DNA of 64,000 nucleotides from Bryoerythrophyllum caledonicum (lineage: Eukaryota > Streptophyta > Bryopsida > Pottiales > Pottiaceae): the NCBI GenBank assembly GCA_963971425.1, contig OZ020515.1, positions 11,796,291-11,860,290 of the forward strand. Reading direction: 5' to 3'. This document shows, piece after piece, positions 52,384 through 61,758 of this stretch; within the stretch, counting starts at the first letter, position 1; every line of letters starts with the position of its first letter. The notes below the pieces were generated by a model, which was not told the DNA's origin, searched no databases, and worked only from the letters and a program-made list of their open reading frames with translations. The position numbers and the translations under genes are program-made.

Positions 52384-53532
52384 GCACCCATTGTTTCTAG
52401 GGTTTGAAGCTCCGCATTCTGTGTCTAGAGCTTCTTGCGTCTCGGTGCTCTGCGGATTAGGTTGCTAGTTTGGCTGTCGTCGGGAGAGAATTCGCGAGCC
52501 GGAGCACAATGTGGAGGTCGCAGCAGCTCGTGCGGAGCGCCGTGGCCCTGGCGCGGCACTCTGAACGGTCTGCGGGGCGGGCCGTGCGGTCGTTCGCGGC
52601 CAAGGCGGAGGCGGAGCAGCATGTGGAGGTGCCGCTGCCGATGTATGGCGTGGCGGGGAAGTACGCGTCGGCGCTCTACGTGACGGCGGTGCGGAGGAAC
52701 GTGCTGGACCCCGTGGAGACGGAGCTGCAGCAGGTGATCGGCGCGGCGGAGCAGAACCCGGTGTTCGCGGATTTCTTGCGGGACCCGTCGGTGTCGAAGA
52801 CGGCGCGGATGAAGGCGATGGAGGAGATCTTCGGGCAGACGAAGTTCAATGCCGTGACGAAGAACTTCCTGGCGGTGCTGGCGGAGAACGGGCGCCTGGC
52901 GCAGCTGGAGCGGATCTCGGGGTGCTACTCGGAGCTGCTGCACGCGCACCGGGGCGAGGTGCAGGCTGTGGTGACGGCGGCGCTGGAGCTGAGCCCGGCG
53001 GAGCTGGAGGACATCAAGAACGCGCTGAAGGGGTACCTGAAGGCGGGGCAGACGCTGAAGGTGGAGCAGAAGGTGGACCGGAGCATCATCGGGGGGCTCG
53101 TGGTGGACATCCAGGACAAGCACATCGACCTGTCGATCGACACGAAGATCAAGCAGATGGAGAAGCTGCTGGCGGAGGCCATCTGAGGGAAGTGGATCGC
53201 AGGAACACTGTCCCCCTTTTCATTTTTTTTGTGGCATTTTGAGCAGTCTGCGAAGGGCTGGCACATGAATGAGAAATGGAATCAACTTGAAGCAAATGGA
53301 AAATGGTGACGATGTCGCTGTGAGCGGAGTGATGAGCAGTGTGACATTCCGGCTGTTGGCATGGCGGATCTTAGGGCTTGTAAATAAATGCAGACCTGAT
53401 TCGGGGTCAATAAAACACTCTAGTTTCACATGACTAACCTGAAGTACTCGCCTTCTGTTGTTTCTCTCATAATCAGAACTTGATACCCCTTCGAGTACTC
53501 TGCTATCTAGTCCAGAATTCTTGAAGCGGAGG
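52384..53532 (+). repeat. OSCP gene duplication unit, copy B
   Basis: Inverted partner of 35501-36641, about 15.7 kb away, with the gypsy element in between. The AATAAA signal is at 53409-53414. Similarity ends on the right with GAAGCGGAGG. Confidence 0.85.
52509..53186 (+). CDS. Mitochondrial F1Fo ATP synthase OSCP / delta subunit, copy B
   Basis: 225 residues, single exon, ATG at 52509. 223 of 225 residues equal copy A: the same Arg/Ser-rich presequence and the same FLRDPSVSK and IIGGLVVDIQDKHIDLS blocks. Reading frames, UTRs and the polyadenylation signal are intact in both copies, so both look functional. I cannot tell which is the parent. Near identity across the coding region means either a recent duplication or ongoing gene conversion. 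Confidence 0.93.
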   Translation: MWRSQQLVRSAVALARHSERSAGRAVRSFAAKAEAEQHVEVPLPMYGVAGKYASALYVTAVRRNVLDPVETELQQVIGAAEQNPVFADFLRDPSVSKTARMKAMEEIFGQTKFNAVTKNFLAVLAENGRLAQLERISGCYSELLHAHRGEVQAVVTAALELSPAELEDIKNALKGYLKAGQTLKVEQKVDRSIIGGLVVDIQDKHIDLSIDTKIKQMEKLLAEAI

Positions 53533-54124
53533 CGTTGCAAAAAAACCCTAGTATCGAGTAAGATAATTGTGTCCGGAGGACATCTATCTGTTTAGGGTTA
53601 CGATGCGTGAATGACATCTTCTTGATAACCACCTCGAACATATTCTAACTGCATGTTTTCGGAGCTTCATTTGGTGATTTCCGGTCGTTGATGATTCCCG
53701 GAAGCGAGAGAGTGTGTGCGAGTTCATTTCTATGCATATTGTCGGAGAGGAAGCCTTGTGTCGTTTGAATCAGACAACAATGTCACCAATGATATCTGGT
53801 TCGAAACACTTGTCTTTTGGACAAAAGCATACTGGTCCATACTCGGGGCAGTTACTGTACCCATAGCCGTCGCACATCCCAAAACCGGCACTATCTATCC
53901 ACCGCCTACATAGGAGTCCTTGAAATTAGGTCGGGCATAGATATTGTCCTTTTGTGACGGTTCTGGGTTTTGTGACGGTTTAGGGGGGTGGCTTTTTTTT
54001 TCTGTGTTTGGATTGTGTGAGTGCGGAGGAAGTGTTTTTCGCTGCGAGGTGCGAGCTGGAGAAGCGATTGCAGACGAGAGTGTTGGAGGGATCGCAGGGG
54101 GAGAGGAGAGGAGCTGGTGCGGCG
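53533..54124. other. Intergenic / 5' region of the CCDC174-like gene
   Basis: No gene. A run of T near 53992-54002 and a repeated TTTTGTGACGGTT phrase (53951 and 53970) lie upstream of the next start codon. Confidence 0.4.
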
Positions 54125-55365
54125 ATGGAGGAGGGGAGGGAGAAGCGGGAGCGGGTGGACTCGCTGGGATGGCTCACGGAGAGTGCGGTGATGCCCAAGA
54201 AGCAGCGCGCCATCGAGGGCGTGGGGCCGTCCTCCCTCGTCGAGCTCCGCGCGCACCTCTACCGTACCCACGAGGACGTCAAGCGCGCCAAGGAGCTCGG
54301 CCTCGACCCCGACACCTTCCGCCCTAAGAAGAAAATCGACGCGTTTCTGCACAAGAATTCGGGCGTCGAGGAACGCGCTACCAGGTCCGGCTCCTCCCTC
54401 TCCCTCTCCCTCTCTAATCGTTTCCATAATCCTTCCATACTGTCGTTTGTTGGTGAATTGGAGCGCTTTCAGAAGCACTCTCGGATTATCATTTTGGATT
54501 AGGGTTTAGGGTGATTCTTTTGGGATTAGGGTTTGGAGATTGGCAGACTGTCTGCCTTCAGAACACCTGAGGAAATCTCAGACGATAGGATTTCAGATGT
54601 GTCGAGCATGCCGTTGAATTTTTCAGTTGAGTTCTGAGGGACTTACCGGTTGATTTCTGGTTTGCTTGGTTTGTGCTACAGGGACAAGCTTCATCTCAAG
54701 GCTACGAAGGATGGAGTTGACAGCTACGCAGCCCTCGAGAAGAAAGCTGCGCTTTACGACAAGATCGTGAGGGGCGAGTTGCCCGATGAAGAAGAGAGGG
54801 AGAAGTACAGCGTGGATTTCCTCCGCAAAGGCTCTTTGGACGAGGAAGCCCGGGAAATGGAGCGGGATTCCAGGCACGATGCGAGAGAGAGCGTTGAAAC
54901 TGCGTCAGATGAGAAGGCGAAGTCTGGTGTTGGTTGGGGGTTGGGGAAATCAACAGGTCTAAGCCATGAGCAGAAACAACTCATCAGGTATGCATCACGG
55001 TATCCTTGTTGTTTTTGAGATGCATCGCTGTTGCAAACACGTAAATCGATGGCTTCCTTGTCCTTGCTAGGATCTCAACGCATAGATTGAAAAATATCTG
55101 TTGCGTATGAGTCACTCATCTGGATTGTGAGTGTAAATTTCTGTTCGATCTTCTTGATGGTTGTATCTGATATCCCTGAGTACGTAACAGGGAGGTGAAT
55201 ATAGAAACAAAGGAGGCTCGTGGAAAAGCAGTCGAATTGAAGCAAAGGCGACAAATGCAAGCGGAGAAGAACAGAGAGAAGCTTCGACTCGCGTTTCTGA
55301 AGAAACAGGTTGAGAAACTCAAATCTTCCGGAGGAGAAGCTGCCAGCAAGGAACAGGCCACATGA
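54125..55365 (+). CDS. CCDC174-like nuclear coiled-coil protein
   Basis: Three exons, 54125-54384, 54682-54987 and 55191-55365, with phases that agree (AG|G at both junctions), giving 246 residues. Family-like blocks: SSLVELRAHLYRTHEDVKRA near the N-terminus, then ALEKKAALYDKIVRGELPDE and EEREKYSVDFLRKGSLDEEA, which match the conserved 'K-LYEKM--G---DE----YLVDF-QK' block of CCDC174. A basic coiled coil closes the protein (NREKLRLAFLKKQVEKLKSS). CCDC174 proteins are nuclear and associate with spliceosome/exon-junction factors in animals; the plant role is unknown. It is shorter than animal members, so a further intron-split domain may be missing or absent. The ATG at 54125 was chosen because upstream frames have no ATG. 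Confidence 0.72.
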
Positions 55366-56762
55366 AAGTACGATGCAGCAGACGGTAATCACGATTAAGA
55401 CCTTCTGTGACCAAGTGCGGAGTTGCTGCTCCCTTTGACAGACAACATCGAGGTCCTCCTTGCTTTCAGATCTTTACACCTCGAGTCAGATGAAGCAATC
55501 TTGCACACCTCACAAGGGAGGAGTCACAGCTGCGCATTATCGGAAGGGTCTTAAAACACGGAGGAAGAGAGACTGTTTTCTCAACACAAGGAGGTACCCT
55601 AATGACGAATGCATTTCATTTCTAAAGCAAGGTTTACGGAGAAGCTGGCTGTGAATTGCCAGTGACAAGAAGGCAACTTTGTTCTTCTGTCACAAAATTA
55701 CTTGGGAGGTGAAAATTACAGCAGAATGCCTTTAATGATCATGCCGAATTCCTGATAGAGAGAAGTATTGTCTGGTGTACAGTCAGCTCCCTGTACAACA
55801 GCCATGTTTATTTTATCAGCATGTGTTACAACAGCCCTGTTTGTAGAGGGAGCGGATTTGTTTGTATGTAGAGGGAGTTGGTTGTTGTAAAGGAGCTGAC
55901 TATTTGTAAAGGGAGTTATTGTTTGTAGAGGGAGTTGGTTGTTGTAGAGGGAGCTGATTGTTTGTAAAGTTTTTTGATGTTGTGGTAGTGCAATCCAACT
56001 TATATAGAATTTTGTTTTATTCACATTTACAATTATCACTTAATCTTAAAGATAAAACATGTTGAAGTCCACCTTGAGAGTGATATATATAGAATTAAGA
56101 AAAAAGGGGGTTTTTTTGTAGGAGTTATATTATATGCCAATAAATAAGTCTTGTGAAAGGATTTGGACGGTTCAAGTAGAAAGGTTTTTAATATTTCTGC
56201 AACCTCTTCATAGTCAATGGTTATTACAAGACGTCTTTAACCATTTTAAAAAACTCTTCAACAACCATTCTAATAGCATTTTTGGTGAAAACATAGTTAG
56301 ATTTTTTAGAAAAATCTAGTTCAAACCAAGATAGTATTTGTTATTTTTGTAAACTACAATAAATTTTTGTTGAAAAAGGTATTTTAATTATGTAATATAT
56401 TTTATAAACATAAGTTTTTTCAAATGTATTTAAATCCTTGAACTTGTTAATGAATTATTAGTATAGAATTATTATATAGTTTGTCAATAAAACTACGCTT
56501 GATCATGCATAATTTAGTTTTCAAAATTATCAAGTTAATAAGTTATGCGTAATGAAATTTGAAATGAGAATCTAATGAAAAATTATAATGTAAAGTGTGG
56601 ACTTCGCTCCATGGTACTTACTAGAATTTATATAATGACAATTTGCAAAGTATATAGACTTACAACCTCTAACATTGTATGATTTTGTAACAATGTCTTA
56701 TTTTGTTTAAAAGTACAAGTGAGTGTAAAGACCAAGCCTTGATATTTGACCTCTAAAAGAAA
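55366..56762. other. Intergenic; start of the AT-rich zone
   Basis: Contains the degenerate minisatellite at 55838-55967. From about 55980 the DNA turns strongly AT-rich. No gene recognised. Confidence 0.45.
55838..55967. repeat. Degenerate minisatellite (about 20-bp units)
   Basis: Six or so units around TTGTAGAGGGAG(T/C)(T/G)G, alternating with TTGTAAAGGGAG. Confidence 0.75.
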
Positions 56763-57633
56763 ATGGCACTTGAGCGTCCAGTTAGTCCAGCATGTGATCC
56801 CAAATCTGGTGTAAGTAATTATCTTCAAATACTCAAAACAATCAATATTGATGCTCTAAAACGATTGTAAACCTTTTCTTCTACAATTTGATATTTTTTA
56901 ATACATAATCTATGTTATTCTTTCACATATACAGGAAGGTAGAAAATGTGTTTGCAAAGTTTGTACATGCGGCTTCCACAAATGTCCCCAAAAACATACA
57001 TCAGTGCATACCAAATTTGGAGACAATACAATCTCGGAATATTGTGCAAAATATCCAGAATGGCCTATGCCTTCAAAATTCAAGCGTAAACCAGAAAAAC
57101 ACGATTTTGGAAACGCCAGGATTTCCTCTGCCACTACTTACAGTGATGATTTTGTCAAGCATCCACATGGCCCAGCTAAAATATTTGAACCTCCTACTAG
57201 AAAAGACAATAGTGGTCCATTTATGCCATACACCACCTACAATGTTGATTTTACAGAAAAAACAATTGGACCTAGACATAGAATGCCTGTTCAAAAGCAT
57301 GGAGGAAGCCAAAAATTTACTGGCCAATCTCTATATTCTGTAGAGTTTACAAATCCTGGCAAACAACCAGGAAATCAAATTGTTAGACATGGTGATAATT
57401 TGGGCAGCCGTGGTGCTAAATTTGACTCGGATAGCACGTACCATGATGATTTTAGACAATGGAAAATGCCTACAAAATATGTTCATAAAAAACAAGACAA
57501 TCCTCAACCAACCGGCAAAATTGAAGGTCCTACTATGTACCAATCGGATTTTCAAGGTCGCAAGATTGAGAACAAATGCCCTGTGTATGGTAGTAAACCT
57601 ACAATTGTTTGTGGTGATCACATGTGTTATTAA
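56763..57633 (+). CDS. SAXO-like stabiliser of axonemal microtubules
   Basis: Two exons, 56763-56810 and 56935-57633 (248 residues), phase 0. The Cys-rich N-terminal module CVCKVCTCGFHKCP is the hallmark of SAXO/FAM154 proteins. It is followed by regularly spaced Mn-type repeats with a (T/S)(T/L)Y--DF core: ATTYSDDFVKHP, TTYNVDFTEK, QSLYSVEFTNP, STYHDDFRQW and TMYQSDFQGR, roughly every 35-40 residues. SAXO proteins bind inside axonemal doublet microtubules and centriolar microtubules, so the gene should be expressed in flagellated sperm cells. The downstream end (VCGDHMCY) keeps a Cys pair. Codon use is AT-rich, unlike the other host genes here. Confidence 0.88.
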
Positions 57634-58689
57634 AATATTTTTTCTCCACATCTTATACTTTCACTACATTTTGGAGAAAAATATAATTTGTAAAAAAACT
57701 TATTTTAATGGTTATATGATATAATTTAGAGATGAATGCATCCAAAAAAATTGTTACTTATAATCTATTGTATCAACTAATGGAAATTTTTAATTGTAAA
57801 ATTTTTATTTTGAGTATCAAGCTTTGTATTCTTACTTTTGATAATTCAACTTTTTGCTCTAAAGACATTCTTGAATTTAAAAATAAACTATTGTAAATGA
57901 AAACTTCAAAGTTACACTCAAAACAAGTATTTTAAAAAATTATAATTTCATGGCATGCTTGAAAATGCCAAAAAATCATTTGTTTTGAGATTATCTTATA
58001 ATCCCTTCTTTATATTTAGTTTGTATCAAGTATCGTGGTTGTAAAAGATTAAAAACTTGTAGAGACAAATTTCAATATCATGTATTTAACTATGAATTAT
58101 TGTCAATTAAAAATGTAAAAGTTTGAATAAAAATAAGAATCAATAAATCTAGTAACAACTCTCTCTCTCTCTCTACATGGTTTGTATCCATTGATAACTT
58201 CATATGTTTTAATTTAAAAACCAATTCACTTCATTATAGTTTACATATATTGCAATACTATAACATGGTTGTCTAAAAACATTTGTTTAAATTTTATTGA
58301 TTTTATTAAAAATCTATCATTTTTCAATCATTTGAGTATGTTTTCACTAGGAGAAGAAACTATTTTTAAGTTTACACAGATTTATTCCCAAAAATAAAAT
58401 AACTCTACTAATGATAATCTAAGGTACTAATTCCTAAGTAGTTGTTTATTTTCATGGATATTTTAAATAAATTTAGAAAGCAACTATAATCTCCAATGAT
58501 GCATAAATTCAAAAAAATATTGTGAACCATATGAGTGGAATGAAATCCCTAACACAATGTCAAACATTTCTTTAATATTTACATGCCCAACACACATCCA
58601 CAAGATCCACCAAAAATAACTTATTTGTCAAACTAGCAAATTGGAACCAACAAACACATTCCAAGTTACAAAATTTACCCACTATCTAC
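57634..58689. other. AT-rich intergenic DNA
   Basis: No gene. A short (CT)n microsatellite lies at 58159-58175. Confidence 0.45.
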
Positions 58690-59055
58690 TCCATCTTTTT
58701 CTTCTAGAACCAACTCCATCTTTCTATTACACACCCACCTTTTCTTTCTATTTCCATCCTTTTCTTTGCAATTTCCAACTTTTTCTTCCAATCCCAAAGG
58801 TTATTTTCTACTACATCTCTTCTTTTCTATTGCATCTCTCCTTTCCGAATTCATCTTTCTCTTATGCCATCAATCTTTTGCTTTTAAGTCCAACTTTGTC
58901 TCTTCTATCTTTTCCTTTCTAGATCCAACTTCACCTTTATCTTACGCCTCCATCTTTTCTTTTTCAAGCCCAACCATGTTTTTTTGAATTTCCTCTTTCC
59001 TATTTTTTCCTTTCAAAATCAACTTCGATGTTTCCATCTTTCTCTCACACTAGGG
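58690..59055. repeat. Pyrimidine-rich degenerate repeat tract
   Basis: Plus strand is mostly C and T, built from variants of CCATCTTTTC-TTCTA and CCAACTT-CTCTT at intervals of about 35-40 bases. Open frames here are composition artefacts. A shorter similar stretch is at 59880-59942. Confidence 0.6.
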
Positions 59056-60379
59056 TGATAGTTGACTAGACTAGTATGAAAAACGTCTCACAAAGGATGT
59101 AGGGCCAAAGTCACAAGCGTTCTCTTGTTGCCTAGTGCCAACTCGTCTATGATTTTGGATATCTAATATTGGAATGTGATTGCTTACTTCTTCAACACTA
59201 CAAGACTCTTAAATTTTGAAAATTCCGCCTTATGATTTGAATAAGAGAAGTATCTTTGTCATTGCTACATACGTGACACATGTATCTCAAATCGCACAAA
59301 TATACTTCTTTTTAGAGGTTCACAAGGTAAAATGCTTTAAAATTTTGGGACACATTCATACCATAATGTGTTCATACATTATGATTGAAAATTGTAGACC
59401 GGAAACTTAAATTGACTTTTATTGATCTGAAGAAAAAAAATCCACTACTCCTAAATTAGGGATTTTTGTTGTTTTTGCTCTAAATTCTTATCCAACCTTC
59501 TATACCGAACAAAAGTCTATACTGACACATCAGGTATTCCTAAAAAAAACTTTATTACTCCATCATTTTCTTAGAAAACAAGTTTTTGGTGTCCCAATTC
59601 AACATTTATTTTGAGCAGTATATATCGCATATTTTCAGCCTCTGTAGTATGCAATATACTCCATGTCAGTTATAGATATAGCTAAAGAAATGAGTACATG
59701 TGTCTGGTCAACACAAGGTCTAGAAATCTGTACTTCATTTTATTGGCCACGATTCTTTTAGATTTTTTTAATGGATGGTTGACATTTGACATCAATTTTA
59801 CAAAGGGCTCTAAAACAAATATACTACATAGTATATTTCATTTGCCCAAAAGTGAGTAACCTTAGTGTACTTCTAACCAAATCCATCTTTCTTTTATCCC
59901 TCAAATTTCCCTGTCAAACCATTTCCATCTTTTCTTCTAAGGCAAGAATCAGGGGCATTGTATTCACAAGCTAATAATCTACAAATCACACTTCTATATC
60001 AAAAAAATTATATTATCGATGGCTCAAAAAAGGATAAAATCAATAGTATATTTAAATAGTTAGAAGGATAATGATTAATCAAAAAAGAATTTTAGATCTT
60101 AAATAGACACTAAGAATAAAAAAACTAATAGAAAGGATATAAGATATTAAATCAATCAAAAGTGGAAAAGACATCCAAAACAAAAAGATACAAACATAGA
60201 GAAGAATTAGACAACAAAGTGGAACACCACATTCAATAAATGCCAAAATCTTGGGAGTCAAAAATATTTTTTTTGGTGAACGTAAATTGAAGTTTTCATA
60301 GTCTATGTTGATCTATATGGCTTAGTCGTAGATTCCGCAAGTCAACTTTGTTCACTAGTGTAGTTGCTAGTATAGCCAA
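59056..60379. other. AT-rich intergenic DNA, no gene seen
   Basis: No recognisable coding region, RNA gene or repeat beyond the short pyrimidine stretch near 59880. Confidence 0.4.
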
Positions 60380-60598
60380 GAGCAATGCTATCTTGTAAGC
60401 GGTGAACGATGAGTGGTGAGCGGTGAGTAAAAGAATATATGAGGAAAATAATGATTTTGTACCTTTCTTCAAAAAATATGAAAGTGTTTTATATTACTAA
60501 GCCATAAAACCTAAAATATAAACCCTAAATCCTAAAGCCTATACCCTTAACCCTAAATTTGATGCTCATTGCTCACGGCTCACAAGATAGCAACCCTC
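60380..60598. mobile_element. Small inverted-repeat element (MITE-like) containing telomere-like repeats
   Basis: 219 bp whose ends match in inverted orientation: left GAGCAATGCTATCTTGTAAG, right read inward GAGGGTTGCTATCTTGTGAG, continuing through GTGA-C-ATGAG. Target duplication is unclear (CAA/AAA). Between them, 60508-60558 holds degenerate CCCTAAA units. Confidence 0.6.
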
Positions 60599-60617
60599 AA
60601 AATGAAATAAAGACTTT

Positions 60618-61010
60618 TCACTTAGTCTTCTTCTCCACATAAAGTGATGATGTTTTTTCAAGTTTTAAATCAATGTCTTTCATTAAAGTCTTTTTTTTAA
60701 TTAAATCCGTTATGAATGAATGTAAAGTAATGCGTGGTTGCCTTCTTAGAGAGTTAATGAAGGATTTATATGATGGCGGCAAATTTCTCATCAAAGTTAA
60801 AATTTCTTCATCATCTAGAATAAAACACCCTGATGCAAACAATTGTTCAAGGTGTGATCTAAACACATGAATGTGTTTTGTCATTCCTTCATTTTCTTTC
60901 ATTTTTAGAGTGTGTAGTTTGTGTTTAAGATACATCTTGTGCTTCAAATATATTTTTTGATTATTTCCATGCATAATGTGATGTCTTACATGATTGTATA
61001 TGGCAGACAA
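60618..61010 (-). pseudogene. Isolated Ty1/copia Gag fragment
   Basis: Encodes the UBN2-type Gag C-terminal half: KLHTLKMKENEGMTKHIHVF, HLEQLFASGCFILDDEEILT, LMRNLPPSYKSFINSLRR. No protease, RT or LTR is visible nearby on either side, so this is a remnant of a mostly lost element, different from the copia at 14-22 kb. Likely old. Confidence 0.75.
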
Positions 61011-61577
61011 TATTGTTTTTAATGCAATTGTTGATTATTGACATTGGCTTATTCTTCATGCTCGTGCAACATGGAAAGGTGGTTACCAACAACAATTTAT
61101 GTTGCAAATTGGTGCAATTTATTTGGTTTTACTACCAGTGACCATTGACCACAATTTTTCTGCATTGAAAACCAATGATAATAAATGTTGCCAAATATTA
61201 TATAATAACCATCAAATATAGAAACATGATTGATATCAAGCTTCTGTGTCATTTTTAGAAGCATAACTTTAAAGTCTCAACAATTTAAAAATATGATTGA
61301 AACTCTTTAATTTCCATTGTATATATGGGTAATAATTTGGTTTGTGCCGAATGAGTCAAATCTTCAATGGAATTAAAGACTGGAAATTTAATACTTGCTA
61401 TTATCTTTACATGAGATTGTTGATGTGTAGGCATTTTCGTATGATTTTAATCAGAAACAATCTTCATACACAAGTATACGTTTTTTTAAAAGATATACAT
61501 TTGTTGATCTAAACTTTGCTTTGATATCATGTAGAGATATTTGAGATGAAGAAGAAGTGCTAAACTAATACTACTAT

Positions 61578-61611
61578 TAATAATAATAACAATAATAATA
61601 ATAATAATAAA
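61578..61611. repeat. (ATA/AAT)n microsatellite
   Basis: About 11 units of AAT with one interruption. Confidence 0.9.
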
Positions 61612-61675
61612 ACATAAGAGTCCAAGATTAGAAGTTAAGTTGGAGTCATGTATATACTTGTGAATAACCAACTAA

Positions 61676-61758
61676 ATATTATACTTGTATACTACATACA
61701 TAAATGTTTACTACTTACAAAAATGTATACTACATACAGAAATGTATACTACATATGT
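61676..61758. repeat. Short tandem repeat, about 20-22-bp unit
   Basis: Four units of TATACTACATACA-AAATG type. Confidence 0.75.

Noticed and set aside
58641-58987. Open frames in the pyrimidine-rich tract (Phe/Leu/Ser-rich)
   Set aside because: Composition artefact of degenerate CT-rich repeats; no start context, splice sites or family motifs.
60508-60558. True interstitial telomere array
   Set aside because: Units are too few and too imperfect. They sit inside a small inverted-repeat element in AT-rich DNA.
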